DNA of 64,000 nt from Pseudomonas mucoides (GTDB lineage: Bacteria; Pseudomonadota; Gammaproteobacteria; Pseudomonadales; Pseudomonadaceae): contig NZ_JACOPW010000002.1 in NCBI RefSeq assembly GCF_015461845.1, forward strand, positions 1,240,001-1,304,000. The letters run 5' to 3'. Shown in pieces: positions 33,355 to 42,596 of this stretch. How positions within the stretch are numbered: the stretch's first letter is position 1; each line of letters begins with the position of its first letter. Below the pieces are notes generated by a model. It was not told the DNA's origin and did not search any database. It worked only from the letters and a program-made list of their open reading frames with translations. The translations under genes and the position numbers were made by a program.

Positions 33355-34530
33355 TCAGAATGGGACTAGGTGCTTGCTGTAACCGAACTTAACACCCGAT
33401 GCAAAAAAACCTCCGCATTCACGCTGTTTTTTACAGCTCTGACACTCAGAAGCGTATTCGTTCTTCCAGTCGCTGATTGATTTACGGTAGTAGGGTTGAA
33501 TGTCCGAATTCACCAAGCATAGCTGATGGTTGTATACCGAGACGTTCATGCCGTACTTGGCCAAAATCCCAACTGATTTGCTGAGTGTATCTTTGTACTC
33601 AATTGGGTCAATCCATAGTTCATCAAGATTTGCCCTAGTGAAGCCCATCATCTCAAGGCCCATCAACGCCACATGATCAACAAACAGCAGATTACGTGCG
33701 ATGAACTCACACAGCTCAGGCAGGCGCTGCACCGATAGCTTATGAATGACAACTCGGATCTCAACTTTCTGACCCAAACGCTTCAGATTGAGAATGCCCT
33801 GAATGGTTTCATCGAATGCGCCCTGGGCCTGGACGATGTAGTCATGCAGCGTCGGGTCGTCCGAATAGACAGGTATTCCGATCATCGCGTCGGGCAATTC
33901 AAGCTGCGCATACTTTTCGGCGAACGCAGGGTCTTTAAAACTGCGCCCGTTCGAGAGAATGTGGATTGCGGTTCTTGGTAGATAACTTTTTGTCAGGCTG
34001 ATGATTTTAAGGAAACGCTCCCGATTGGTCGTTGGCTCGCCGCCAGTAAATACCAACTCTGGGGTGTCCTTTGGAATCAGCGGGATCAGATCCTCCGTTT
34101 CATCGAGCAACCATGAATCATCAGCAGCCTTAGGCGGTTGTGAGCACATGAGGCAGTAATGATTGCACTGTTCAGTAATCAAAATGCTGTTGTTGGGCGC
34201 TGATACCCGAAACAGTACACGAATTGTCCGACGATCTGCTGAAAGCCTGACTATGTCACCATCACCAATGTAGCTGTAGTCATTCGGTAGGAGTGAGTAA
34301 TCTGAGTCGGAAGGCAGCACCTCAACCAACTCACGATGCTTTTCAAGCAGCAGGTAGTGTGCGAATCCTCGGGGAATCTGGTGATCAGAAACCAGATACG
34401 CCATTTCTCGTCGCAATACTTCTGGCAGATTCCGGCTGGTCGCCACTTTGAGTAACGTGAGGTCCTTATGAACATCAACCGCATGGATACGGATAATCTT
34501 TCCGCCGAGCTTCAGCATCGATTGGCCCAC
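33355..34530 (-). CDS. hxsC: His-Xaa-Ser system radical SAM maturase HxsC
   Basis: A radical SAM enzyme of 391 residues. The 4Fe-4S motif CNHYCLMC has Cys at 122, 126 and 129. VFTGGEPTTN is the SAM-binding GGEP motif. Near the C-terminus a Cys cluster (CQSCKKQRECGGFF) may hold an auxiliary iron-sulfur centre, as in SPASM-type peptide maturases. Together with HxsB it is thought to modify the HxsA peptide; the chemistry is not established. It overlaps hxsB by 19 bases; an internal ATG at 34518 would shorten it by four residues. There is no terminator after it, since the island junction falls right downstream. Confidence 0.88.
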   Translation of the reverse strand: MGQSMLKLGGKIIRIHAVDVHKDLTLLKVATSRNLPEVLRREMAYLVSDHQIPRGFAHYLLLEKHRELVEVLPSDSDYSLLPNDYSYIGDGDIVRLSADRRTIRVLFRVSAPNNSILITEQCNHYCLMCSQPPKAADDSWLLDETEDLIPLIPKDTPELVFTGGEPTTNRERFLKIISLTKSYLPRTAIHILSNGRSFKDPAFAEKYAQLELPDAMIGIPVYSDDPTLHDYIVQAQGAFDETIQGILNLKRLGQKVEIRVVIHKLSVQRLPELCEFIARNLLFVDHVALMGLEMMGFTRANLDELWIDPIEYKDTLSKSVGILAKYGMNVSVYNHQLCLVNSDIQPYYRKSISDWKNEYASECQSCKKQRECGGFFASGVKFGYSKHLVPF

Positions 34531-36002
34531 CCCATAAAAATCCGTTTCGTTTGCTCATCGCTTTCCATCAGTTCAATGAGATGCTTGAAAATCGCCATAT
34601 TTCGTTTGCAGAAAGAGGACTCAGATTTTCTTGCAACCACATCCTTGTGAATGGCGTGATGGTAGACGGGCTCAGCGCCGCAGTAAGGCTCAAATGCACA
34701 GTCAGAGCACATTGGAGCGCTTAGAGTGAACGAGTTCTCCAGTGCATCCAGAAGCTGATCAGAAAGGATTATTTCCTCATAGGAATGCTCGAGAATGTTG
34801 CCCAACCTAAACGTATGATCACCCATTTCAGCAAGCATTCGGCTTTCATCTGAGGCGTAGACCGATCCGTCGTAGTTGAACACGATGGCTGCGATCCCAG
34901 CACCGGCAGGGTTCATCAAATCAACAAACCCAGGGTCCCCCGATGTCAACATTTTCGTCAGCACAATCGAGGAGTACTGTTCTACAAATCTTATGCCGGA
35001 CTTGTTCAGTTCAATAATGTACTCAAGACCTTCCTTGTAAAACTCCAGCCAACGCTCCGTGTCATAAGACATGAATTTCTTGGTCTTGATCGCAAAGCCG
35101 TAAGGGGAAAGCGTACGTAAAAAAATCCCATCAAAGCCCAGTCGCAAGTATTCATCAATGATGTCACGTGCGCGTGGCAGGCTCTTATCTGTGGTTGTCA
35201 TCAGGGCTGAAACTTGGTCATAGCCGAGGGCTGCGCGGGCTTTTTTCAAGCCTTCCTCGAAACGCTGGTGACTATCTCGACCTGGCCGTGGGCGATTTGC
35301 ATTATGCAGATCCATTGGCCCGTCCAGAGAAGATGAAAGCACGATGCTGTGCTGCTTACAGAACTCGAGCATGTCATCGGTCAGAAGCGACAGTGTGGTC
35401 GCGATGACGAACCGCAGATCTCGCCCTTCCTTGATGTTGCGCTTTTTTGCTTCAAGAACGACGTATCTCACCATCTCGAAGTTCAGCAGTGGTTCGCCAC
35501 CTTGAAATTCAATTTTTATCGCCGGATTCGGTGACCTAAAAACGAAATCCAACGATTTGTCGGCCATCTCCGTGGTCATGTCGAATTCGCCTTTGCTTTC
35601 CGACTGCCTTGATACCTGGCAATACGGACAGCTGTGATCACAGCGAAGGGTCACCACAAAGATATGTAGATTGGTGAACTGGGCCAGTCTGGACAACCGC
35701 GTGCGTATTTTGAGTGCCAAGAGCTGAAGTGGCGCTTGTTCATTGGTGAAGCGAATAAATTGCTTAGACCGGAGCGTAGGAATTAGCTCTGATGTAAGAG
35801 GAAGCGTCTTGTTGATGATCGGCTCAAGCATAGACGATGGAATGACGTGGAACTCGCCTGCCATATTGGTGATGACATACTCATCGTCATTGAGGCGATC
35901 AAACTTGAAGGGCAGCAACTCGTAAGGACGTTGCTGCGCGTAGAACTCAAGCTTTTGGAATTTACTCACTGATAAGCCCGGTTTTTGAAAAGGCCAGTCC
36001 AA
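34512..36002 (-). CDS. hxsB: His-Xaa-Ser system radical SAM maturase HxsB
   Basis: A radical SAM/SPASM-like enzyme of up to 496 residues. The cluster motif CDHSCPYC has Cys at 121, 125 and 128, followed by EFQGGEPLLN (SAM binding) and a C-terminal Cys-rich region (CSDCAFEPYCGAEP ... FCKRN) for auxiliary clusters. The ATG at 36002 overlaps hxsD by 41 bases. A GTG at 35969 (VSKFQKLEFY) with only eight bases of overlap is a realistic alternative start. Its place between hxsD and hxsC matches the known gene set. The substrate is presumably HxsA. Confidence 0.9.
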   Translation of the reverse strand: MDWPFQKPGLSVSKFQKLEFYAQQRPYELLPFKFDRLNDDEYVITNMAGEFHVIPSSMLEPIINKTLPLTSELIPTLRSKQFIRFTNEQAPLQLLALKIRTRLSRLAQFTNLHIFVVTLRCDHSCPYCQVSRQSESKGEFDMTTEMADKSLDFVFRSPNPAIKIEFQGGEPLLNFEMVRYVVLEAKKRNIKEGRDLRFVIATTLSLLTDDMLEFCKQHSIVLSSSLDGPMDLHNANRPRPGRDSHQRFEEGLKKARAALGYDQVSALMTTTDKSLPRARDIIDEYLRLGFDGIFLRTLSPYGFAIKTKKFMSYDTERWLEFYKEGLEYIIELNKSGIRFVEQYSSIVLTKMLTSGDPGFVDLMNPAGAGIAAIVFNYDGSVYASDESRMLAEMGDHTFRLGNILEHSYEEIILSDQLLDALENSFTLSAPMCSDCAFEPYCGAEPVYHHAIHKDVVARKSESSFCKRNMAIFKHLIELMESDEQTKRIFMGWANRC

Positions 36003-36267
36003 GGATTAAATTTTTGATCGGCTGCGTCTCAGCGCTTAGCTGGTGGCGCAATTGATAGTCGAGCACATCCTTCTTGAATTCTTGAACGGCAGATAGGAAG
36101 GACGACTCGTCAAGGCCGATATTCGAGGACAAGGCGCAGATAAACTGTCCCTCATCGACTGCGATATCAACCGTCAGGGAATTCATCGAACGATAAGCGG
36201 CTTTCTGCAAAACCTGCGCGTCGTAAAGCCGCTCATCAAAAACGAGCTTATGTGAGTAAATCATCAC
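35962..36267 (-). CDS. hxsD: His-Xaa-Ser system protein HxsD
   Basis: A small cytoplasmic protein of 101 residues without Cys or membrane spans. Its beta-rich start (MIYSHKLVFDERLYDAQVLQKAAYRS) is followed by helical segments. It is recognised mainly by place: between hxsA and the two radical SAM genes, overlapping hxsA by four bases. A partner or peptide-recognition function is plausible, but no activity is known to me. Confidence 0.8.
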   Translation of the reverse strand: MMIYSHKLVFDERLYDAQVLQKAAYRSMNSLTVDIAVDEGQFICALSSNIGLDESSFLSAVQEFKKDVLDYQLRHQLSAETQPIKNLILGLAFSKTGLISE

Positions 36268-36551
36268 GAGCCTGAAGTGTGAGAGGAATGCGAGGCGTGC
36301 GAAGCATGGGAGCTGTGGGAGGTGTGATAAGCCATCAACTGCCCTTGGTCCCCGCGTTTGAGAACAAAGGCGAATTGATCACTCCCACCGCGCACCGAAA
36401 GGTTTTCGCTTTGAGCTTCAGCCGGGAATGTGTTTGGGGTATCGGTTATTGGTTCTACAACCTCGTGGGTGGCTACTGCTGATGCTTGTTCGGTTGCCAT
36501 CGCAGCTGCAAGAGTGGCCATCGGGACCAGAAAGGAGCGTTTTTTCATCAC
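36264..36551 (-). CDS. hxsA: His-Xaa-Ser repeat peptide HxsA
   Basis: A 95-residue exported precursor. The N-terminus is a signal peptide (MMKKRSFLVPMATLAAAMATEQASA). The middle is a low-complexity linker with NLSVRGGSDQFAFVLKRG. The C-terminus has six tandem His-Xaa-Ser triplets: HTSHSSHASHASHSSHTS, then GS. This repeat names the Hxs system and is the presumed target of HxsB and HxsC. A second Met one codon later is an equally possible start. Modified His or Ser residues could bind metal or form crosslinks; the product is not known. Confidence 0.92.
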   Translation of the reverse strand: MMKKRSFLVPMATLAAAMATEQASAVATHEVVEPITDTPNTFPAEAQSENLSVRGGSDQFAFVLKRGDQGQLMAYHTSHSSHASHASHSSHTSGS

Positions 36552-36927
36552 GAAATTTCCCTATCGTTCTTGTGGTTTTATGGGAGTCTCGCTGACACCT
36601 ATCTGTGATGTCAATATGGAATCGACTAATGGCCTTTTAGTGACCCATAACCCAACAGACGACTCGTCTTTTTAGTAAAGGCTATATAGCGAAAAACAAC
36701 ATTGCAGCGACATCTCCATATAGTTCTTCTATTAGCGAACTTCACGGATGCGGCGCACAGCCCTTCAAAAAACAACGAGGCATCTAACCGACGCGAGAAT
36801 GCGTTATCGAACCTCTTGAGCTATCTTAAATTTTCAGCTTAGGCCAACAGCCCTAATGACTTTAAAATCTCAGACGGGGCATGCAGTAGTAATTTTTTAT
36901 TGGCAGTGCAATTTTCGCAGGTTCCCT
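36552..36927. promoter_or_regulatory. Divergent promoter region inside the Hxs island
   Basis: A 376-bp AT-rich gap between hxsA (minus) and the methyltransferase gene (plus). No gene is seen. Promoters for both directions must lie here, but no clear -35/-10 pair or operator stands out. Confidence 0.4.
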
Positions 36928-37485
36928 ATGAGATTGAGAAATAATCAAATCGACAGCCAATACAGTCGACATAAAAAGCCACTATCCAATGATCCTTCCA
37001 GTTTCTTGGAGGCTCAGCTTTCAGCTTTAAATTTACATAAAGGGTCAACTGTTCTTGATGCGGGGTGTGGGTATGGACGTAATTCGGCACTATTATCCAA
37101 ACATAATTTAAATGTAGTGGCTGCAGATTTTTCTTATGAAAGCTTTAGCAACTCGTGGTTCTTAAACTATAAAAACATAAACCCAATTATTATGGACTGC
37201 AGAAAACCACTCCCTTTCAAAAGCTGTTCTTTTTCAGCCGCGATCATCATTCATTTTTACAGTAAATATTTAATAGAAAATTTAATCGACATAATCAAAC
37301 CCGCTGGATTCTTAATTTATGAAAGTATTAGTGGCAACGGTGAAAATTGGCGTGAACTGGGTGTTACCGAAGAGGTAAAAAAAATCCTGGAGAAAAAGTT
37401 TATTATCAAACACTACAAAGAGCGACTTGTTGGCCCCGATAGAAAATATGCCACCGTAAAATTGATTGCTCAAAAAATTAGTTAA
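36928..37485 (+). CDS. AT-rich class I SAM methyltransferase in the Hxs island
   Basis: A 185-residue methyltransferase-fold protein. Motif I is TVLDAGCGYGRNSALL, an acidic residue follows strand 2 (VVAADFS), and IIKPAGFLIYES is the post-motif region. Base composition is far more AT-rich than the rest of the window, and also more so than the hxs genes, which points to a separate foreign origin. The frame extends upstream to 36856, but MRLRNNQIDSQYSRHKK is a more usual start. It is close to the tellurite-resistance TehB or SAM-dependent UbiE-like style. Whether it works with Hxs is unknown. Confidence 0.72.
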   Translation: MRLRNNQIDSQYSRHKKPLSNDPSSFLEAQLSALNLHKGSTVLDAGCGYGRNSALLSKHNLNVVAADFSYESFSNSWFLNYKNINPIIMDCRKPLPFKSCSFSAAIIIHFYSKYLIENLIDIIKPAGFLIYESISGNGENWRELGVTEEVKKILEKKFIIKHYKERLVGPDRKYATVKLIAQKIS

Positions 37486-37534
37486 TAGAGTACCTGTAAT
37501 TATGGACTGAAAGCATTCGCTAGAATGGATCTAC

Positions 37535-37651
37535 GATGTCGAGGATTTGAATCGGCAGTTGCGGGCGGCTGGAGGGAATATTTCGCACTTGGCCCGGCGG
37601 TTGGGGGTTAGTCGCAATACCCTTTATAAGCGGTTGCGCCAGGCTGAGTGA
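37535..37651 (+). pseudogene. Duplicated C-terminal fragment of the sigma-54 activator
   Basis: Encodes the last 38 residues of the activator at 31266-33116, including the complete Fis-type helix-turn-helix, with two base differences. It has no start codon or upstream domain, so it is a by-product of the island insertion. Confidence 0.9.
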
Positions 37652-37834
37652 TGAGTGAACCGCAATCCTGGTGTTCGGCTTTAGACCATCGCGAGCAAGC
37701 TCGCTCCCACAGGGTTCAGTGTCGTGCGCAGAACTCAAACCAAGCGAAGATCAACTGTGGGAGCGAGCTTGCTCGCGATAGCGCCAGCCGGGACACCACA
37801 ACCTTTGAGTCCTGCACATAAACAAAAACCCGCA
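37535..37834. repeat. 300-bp direct repeat, right copy
   Basis: The partner of 33000-33299. This copy is continuous with the intact terminator and cysS, while the left copy is continuous with the intact activator gene. Joining them restores the ancestral activator-terminator-cysS order. Confidence 0.97.
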
Positions 37835-37847
37835 CAAGGCGGGTTTT
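37825..37847. terminator. Bidirectional terminator (cysS and, ancestrally, the activator)
   Basis: AAAACCCGC pairs with GCGGGTTTT around ACAAG, with T-runs or A-runs on both sides. The left repeat copy stops within this loop, so the activator gene has lost the right arm of its terminator. Confidence 0.9.
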
Positions 37848-37868
37848 GTTTTGCAGCGGATAACGCAA

Positions 37869-39251
37869 TCAGTCAGCCAAACGCCAGGTCGTGCCGCCCT
37901 TGCCGTCTTCCAGCACCACGCCCATGGCGGTGAGCTGGTCGCGGATGCGGTCGGATTCGGCCCAGTCTTTACCGGCACGAGCCGCCAGACGCGCAGCAAT
38001 CAGCGCGTCCACTTCAGCGGCATCCACACGCCCTTCAGCGCCAGCCTGCAAGAAGTCATCGGCCTCAAGTTGCAACACGCCCAGCACGCTCGCCAGTTCC
38101 TTCAAGCGCGCTGCCAGGCCCGCCGCCGCATTGAGATCGCTCTCGCGCAGGCGGTTGATCTCACGCACCATTTCGAACAGCACCGCGCAAGCTTCCGGCG
38201 TGCCGAAGTCGTCGTTCATCACCTGGGTGAAGCGCTCGACAAAGGCCTCGCCACCGGCCGGTGCCACGTTCGGCAGACCTTTCAACGCGTGGTAGAAACG
38301 CTCGAGCGCGCCTTTGGCGTCCTTGAGGTTGTCTTCCGAGTAGTTGATCGCGCTGCGGTAGTGGCTCGACACCAGCAGATAACGCACGACTTCCGGGTGG
38401 TACTTTTCCAGCACGTCGCGAATGGTGAAGAAGTTGTTCAAGGACTTGGACATCTTCTCGCCATTGATGCGAATCATGCCGCAATGCATCCACGCGTTGG
38501 CGTAGGTCTTGCCGGTGGCCGCTTCGCTCTGGGCGATTTCGTTTTCGTGGTGCGGGAACTCGAGGTCGCTGCCGCCGCCATGAATGTCGAAAGTCTCGCC
38601 GAGGCAGCAGGTCGACATCACCGAGCATTCGATGTGCCAGCCTGGACGACCGTCGCCCCACGGCGAAGGCCAGCTCGGCTCACCCGGCTTGGCGCCTTTC
38701 CACAAGACGAAGTCCAGCGGGTCCTGCTTGGACTCGTCGACTTCGATCCGCGCGCCGATGCGCAGGTCTTCGATTTTCTTGCGCGACAGCTTGCCGTAGC
38801 CCACGAACTTGGCGACGCGGTAGTACACGTCGCCATTGCCCGGTGCGTAGGCATAGCCCTTGTCGATCAACGTCTGGATCATGGTTTGCATGCCAGCGAT
38901 GTGATCAGTGGCCCGCGGTTCCATGTCCGGCTTGAGGATGTTGAGGCGCGCCTCGTCCTCGTGCATCGCGGTGATCATGCGCTCGGTCAGCGCCTCGAAC
39001 GGCTCGCCGTTCTCCTTCGCCCGATTGATGATCTTGTCTTCGATGTCGGTGATGTTGCGCACGTAGGTCAGGTTATAACCGCTGAACCGCAACCAGCGGG
39101 TCACCAGGTCGAACGCGACCATGCTGCGGCCATGGCCAATGTGGCAGTAGTCGTACACGGTCATCCCGCAGACGTACATGCGCACATTGTTGCCATCCAG
39201 AGGCTTGAAGACTTCTTTGCTCTTGGTGAGCGTGTTGTAGATCGTAAGCAC
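37869..39251 (-). CDS. cysS: Cysteinyl-tRNA synthetase
   Basis: Class I aminoacyl-tRNA synthetase that charges tRNA-Cys (460 residues, normal length). The zinc-site Cys28 lies in [11 protein letters not shown], the HIGH motif is at residues 37-40, and the KMSKS loop is in [10 protein letters not shown]. The C-terminal DALR-type helical domain ends in GTTWRLAD. It follows glnS by 15 bases on the same strand, so the two are probably cotranscribed. The end is closed by the terminator at 37825-37847. Confidence 0.97.
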   Translation of the reverse strand: MLTIYNTLTKSKEVFKPLDGNNVRMYVCGMTVYDYCHIGHGRSMVAFDLVTRWLRFSGYNLTYVRNITDIEDKIINRAKENGEPFEALTERMITAMHEDEARLNILKPDMEPRATDHIAGMQTMIQTLIDKGYAYAPGNGDVYYRVAKFVGYGKLSRKKIEDLRIGARIEVDESKQDPLDFVLWKGAKPGEPSWPSPWGDGRPGWHIECSVMSTCCLGETFDIHGGGSDLEFPHHENEIAQSEAATGKTYANAWMHCGMIRINGEKMSKSLNNFFTIRDVLEKYHPEVVRYLLVSSHYRSAINYSEDNLKDAKGALERFYHALKGLPNVAPAGGEAFVERFTQVMNDDFGTPEACAVLFEMVREINRLRESDLNAAAGLAARLKELASVLGVLQLEADDFLQAGAEGRVDAAEVDALIAARLAARAGKDWAESDRIRDQLTAMGVVLEDGKGGTTWRLAD

Positions 39252-39266
39252 TTTAGTTTCCTTGAA

Positions 39267-40967
39267 TCACTGGCCCCACGAATCACGCAAGGTCACGGTA
39301 CGGTTGAACACCGGATGACCTGGTTTCGAGTCCTTGATATCCGCGACGAAGTAACCTTCGCGTTCGAACTGGAAACGGTCTTCCGGCTGGGCATTGCCAA
39401 GCGAAGGCTCGGCACGACAACCGGTGAGGACTTGCAGCGAGTCAGGGTTGATGTTGTCCAGGAAACTGGCGCTGTCTTCAGCCTTCTCAGGGTTGGCCGA
39501 ACGGAACAGGCGATCGTACAGACGCACTTCGCACTCGACGCTGGCAGCGGCCGGCACCCAGTGCACCACGCCTTTGACCTTGCGGCCTTCAGGGTTCTTG
39601 CCCAGGGTTTCCGGGTCGTACGAGCAACGCAGTTCGACGATGTTGCCATCGGCGTCCTTGATTGCTTCGTCGGCGCGGATCACGTAGCTGCCGCGCAGAC
39701 GCACTTCGCCGTTGGGTTCCAGGCGTTTGTAGCCTTTTGGCGGCTCTTCCATGAAGTCATCGTGGTCGATGTAGATTTCACGGGCGAACGGCAGCTTGCG
39801 CACGCCCAGTTCTTCTTTCTGCGGATGACGCGGCAGTTCGAGGTTCTCGACCTGGTCTTGCGGGTAGTTGGTGATCACCACCTTCAACGGGCGCAGCACG
39901 CACATGGCGCGCGGAGCGTTCTGATCCAGATCCTGGCGGATGCTGAACTCGAGCATGCCGAAATCGACGACGCCGTCAGAACGGTTGGTGCCGACCATGT
40001 CGCAGAAATTGCGGATCGACGCAGGCGTGTAACCACGGCGGCGGAAGCCCGACAGCGTGGACATGCGCGGATCGTCCCAACCGAACACGTGCTTTTCATC
40101 GACCAGTTGCTTGAGCTTGCGCTTGCTGGTGATGGTGTAGTTCAGGTTCAGGCGGCTGAATTCGTACTGACGCGGGTGCGCCGGTACTGGCAGCGCGTCC
40201 AGGAACCAGTCGTACAGCGGACGATGGCTTTCGAACTCCAGGGTGCAGATCGAGTGGGTGATGCCTTCGATGGCGTCCGACTGACCGTGGGTGAAGTCGT
40301 AGTTCGGGTAGATGCACCACTTGTCGCCGGTCTGGTGGTGATGCGCGTGACGGATGCGGTACATGATCGGGTCGCGCAGGTTCATGTTCGGCGAGGCCAT
40401 ATCGATCTTGGCCCGCAGCACACGGGCGCCGTCCGGGAACTCGCCGGCACGCATGCGGGCGAACCAGTCGAGGTTTTCTTCCACGGAGCGATCACGGAAC
40501 GGGCTGTTCTTGCCCGGTTCGGTCAAGGTGCCGCGGTATTCCTTGGCTTGTTCCGGGCTGAGGTCGTCGACGTAGGCCTTGCCGGCCTTGATCAGCTCGA
40601 CGGCCCAGTCGTGCAACTGGTCGAAATACTGCGAGGCGAAGCGCACGTCGCCGGACCATTCGAAGCCCAGCCATTTGATGTCGCTTTCGATCGCGTCAAT
40701 GTATTCCTGGTCTTCCTTGGCCGGGTTGGTGTCGTCGAAACGCAGGTGGGTGACGCCGCCGAATTCCTGGGCCAGGCCGAAGTTCACACAGATCGACTTG
40801 GCGTGACCGATGTGCAGGTAGCCGTTGGGCTCAGGCGGGAAACGGGTGACGATCTGCGTGTGCTTACCCGAGTCCAGGTCCGCCTGGATGATCGGGCGCA
40901 GGAAATTGACCGGCACGGCAGGGCCGGTCTTGGCATTCGAGGTAGGGTCGACAGTGGGCTTGCTCAT
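39267..40967 (-). CDS. glnS: Glutaminyl-tRNA synthetase
   Basis: Class I synthetase that charges tRNA-Gln (566 residues). It has HIGH in [17 protein letters not shown] and the class-specific SKRKL form of the KMSKS loop in [15 protein letters not shown]. The C-terminal anticodon-binding beta-barrels are present ([27 protein letters not shown]). The frame opens at 41015, but the ATG at 40967 ([21 protein letters not shown]) is the usual start, preceded by GGATCC-type sequence rather than a strong ribosome site. Confidence 0.96.
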   Translation of the reverse strand: MSKPTVDPTSNAKTGPAVPVNFLRPIIQADLDSGKHTQIVTRFPPEPNGYLHIGHAKSICVNFGLAQEFGGVTHLRFDDTNPAKEDQEYIDAIESDIKWLGFEWSGDVRFASQYFDQLHDWAVELIKAGKAYVDDLSPEQAKEYRGTLTEPGKNSPFRDRSVEENLDWFARMRAGEFPDGARVLRAKIDMASPNMNLRDPIMYRIRHAHHHQTGDKWCIYPNYDFTHGQSDAIEGITHSICTLEFESHRPLYDWFLDALPVPAHPRQYEFSRLNLNYTITSKRKLKQLVDEKHVFGWDDPRMSTLSGFRRRGYTPASIRNFCDMVGTNRSDGVVDFGMLEFSIRQDLDQNAPRAMCVLRPLKVVITNYPQDQVENLELPRHPQKEELGVRKLPFAREIYIDHDDFMEEPPKGYKRLEPNGEVRLRGSYVIRADEAIKDADGNIVELRCSYDPETLGKNPEGRKVKGVVHWVPAAASVECEVRLYDRLFRSANPEKAEDSASFLDNINPDSLQVLTGCRAEPSLGNAQPEDRFQFEREGYFVADIKDSKPGHPVFNRTVTLRDSWGQ

Positions 40968-41040
40968 AGGATCCTTGAACGTACAAGTGCGTGGCCGGAA
41001 CGAAAGGCCTGACAAAACAAAGCCGCTATCATAGCCGATG

Positions 41041-41097
41041 CTGTCAAGCTGCTGACAGAGCGGGCCCTAAAACAGGTGCGTTTAATGCACCTGTTTT
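41041..41097. promoter_or_regulatory. Two inverted repeats in the glnS/ppiB divergent promoter region
   Basis: CTGTCA-N6-TGACAG (41041-41058) is followed by a perfect 11-bp inverted repeat AAAACAGGTGC-N7-GCACCTGTTTT (41069-41097). Both lie between divergent start codons, where a terminator is not needed, so they may be regulator sites or leader hairpins. Confidence 0.6.
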
Positions 41098-41217
41098 GAA
41101 AAACAGCCTCGAAATTAACGCCTGTCGCGCTAAACTGCGCACCTTGGCTGCTGTTGGCCGGACCGGTTAAGGGCCCTGACGCCCCGAAACCCACGAATTC
41201 ATTAAAGAGTACCGATC

Positions 41218-41721
41218 ATGACCCAAGTCAAACTGACCACCAACCATGGCGACATCGTCCTGGAACTGAACGCTGAAAAAGCCCCGATCACCGTGGCCAA
41301 CTTCATCGAGTACGTGAAAGCCGGTCACTACGAAAACACCGTTTTCCACCGTGTCATCGGTAACTTCATGATCCAGGGCGGCGGTTTCGAGCCAGGCATG
41401 AAAGAAAAGAAAGACAAGCGCCCAAGCATCCAGAACGAAGCCGACAACGGCCTGCCGAACGTTAAGTACAGCGTGGCCATGGCTCGCACCATGGAACCGC
41501 ATTCGGCTTCCGCCCAGTTCTTCATCAACGTGGCTGACAACAGCTTCCTGAACCACAGCGCCAAGACCACTCAGGGCTGGGGCTACGCCGTGTTCGCCAA
41601 AGTCGTTGAAGGCACCGACGTGGTCGACAAGATCAAAGGTGTTGCCACCACCATGAAGTCCGGCCACCAGGACGTACCAGCAGACGACGTGATCATCGAG
41701 AAAGCCGAGATCATTGAGTGA
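41218..41721 (+). CDS. ppiB: Cytoplasmic peptidyl-prolyl cis-trans isomerase B
   Basis: A cyclophilin of 167 residues without a signal peptide, matching cytoplasmic PpiB, which speeds proline isomerisation during folding. Key residues are visible: the catalytic Arg in [15 protein letters not shown], then [20 protein letters not shown], and Phe/Trp/His positions in [18 protein letters not shown]. It overlaps the start codon of lpxH by four bases (GTGA), so the two are coupled. Confidence 0.96.
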   Translation: MTQVKLTTNHGDIVLELNAEKAPITVANFIEYVKAGHYENTVFHRVIGNFMIQGGGFEPGMKEKKDKRPSIQNEADNGLPNVKYSVAMARTMEPHSASAQFFINVADNSFLNHSAKTTQGWGYAVFAKVVEGTDVVDKIKGVATTMKSGHQDVPADDVIIEKAEIIE

Positions 41722-42470
41722 TACTGCTGATTTCAGACTTGCATCTGGAAGAGGAGCGCCCGGACATTACCCGGGCGTTTCTGGATTTGCTCGCCGGACG
41801 CGCCCGCTCGGCGAGTGCGCTGTACATTCTGGGCGACTTTTTCGAAGCGTGGATTGGCGACGACGCCATGACGCCCTTTCAGCGTTCCATCTGCCAGGCC
41901 CTGCGCGAATTGAGCGACAGCGGCACGGCCATTTTTCTGATGCACGGCAACCGCGACTTCATGCTCGGCCAGGCCTTTTGTAAACAGGCCGGCTGCACGC
42001 TGTTGAAGGACCCGAGTGTCGTGCCGTTTTACGGCGAACCGGTGCTACTGATGCACGGTGACAGCCTCTGCACCCGCGACGAAGCCTATATGAAGCTGCG
42101 TCGCTACCTGCGCAACCCGATCAGCCTGTTCATCCTGCGAAATTTACCGCTGCGCACCCGGCATAAGCTGGCGCGCAAGCTGCGCAGTGAAAGCCGCGCG
42201 CAAACGCGGATGAAGGCCAACGACATCGTGGATGTCACGCCGGAGGAAATTCCGCGGATCATGCAGGAATACGGCGTGAAAACCTTGATCCACGGCCATA
42301 CCCATCGCCCGGCCATCCACAAGTTGCAGTTGGGCGAACAAGCGGCCAAACGCATTGTGCTGGGGGATTGGGATCGCCAGGGCTGGGCGTTGCAGGTGGA
42401 TGAGAACGGGTTTGCACTGGCCCCCTTCGACTTCATCCCGCCACCGCAATTGGCCGCTCCCACTCACTGA
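41718..42470 (+). CDS. lpxH: UDP-2,3-diacylglucosamine hydrolase
   Basis: The lipid A pathway enzyme that cleaves UDP-2,3-diacylglucosamine to lipid X (250 residues). The calcineurin-like metal motifs are intact: [32 protein letters not shown] and HGHTHRP. The start is a GTG overlapping the ppiB stop. Translation coupling with ppiB is conserved in pseudomonads. Confidence 0.95.
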   Translation: MILLISDLHLEEERPDITRAFLDLLAGRARSASALYILGDFFEAWIGDDAMTPFQRSICQALRELSDSGTAIFLMHGNRDFMLGQAFCKQAGCTLLKDPSVVPFYGEPVLLMHGDSLCTRDEAYMKLRRYLRNPISLFILRNLPLRTRHKLARKLRSESRAQTRMKANDIVDVTPEEIPRIMQEYGVKTLIHGHTHRPAIHKLQLGEQAAKRIVLGDWDRQGWALQVDENGFALAPFDFIPPPQLAAPTH

Positions 42471-42490
42471 CTGCCGAACACAAAACCCTT

Positions 42491-42580
42491 TGTAGGAGTG
42501 AGCCTGCTCGCGATAGCGGTGGATCAGTCAACAAAAGTGTTGAATGTGAATCCGCTATCGCGAGCAGGCTCATTCCTACA
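42491..42580. repeat. REP pair between lpxH and emrB
   Basis: Two inverted units (TGTAGGAGTGAGCCTGCTCG ... ) face each other across about 30 bases, in the gap where lpxH and the emr operon converge. It may serve as the shared transcript end. Confidence 0.9.
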
Positions 42581-42596
42581 GTGGATTGTGTTTAGG

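Larger units (their letters stand above)
33300..37534. mobile_element. Inserted Hxs island
   Basis: The unique sequence between the two 300-bp repeats. It holds hxsC, hxsB, hxsD, hxsA on the minus strand and a methyltransferase gene on the plus strand. Its GC content is clearly below that of the flanks, falling below about 40 percent in the methyltransferase gene. No integrase, transposase or short terminal inverted repeats are visible. The repeat layout is what a single-crossover integration of a circular molecule carrying 300 bp of host-like sequence would leave. Confidence 0.8.

Noticed and set aside
36264..36330. Short tandem DNA repeats in hxsA that might suggest a CRISPR-like or VNTR array
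   Set aside because: They are the codons of six His-Xaa-Ser triplets in frame; there are no spacers.
37851..41012. A 1053-codon plus-strand open frame opposite cysS and glnS
   Set aside because: It runs antisense through two certain synthetase genes, has low-complexity His/Arg/Val-rich composition and exists because of high third-position GC. Similar long antisense frames lie opposite nuoG, czcA and tamB.
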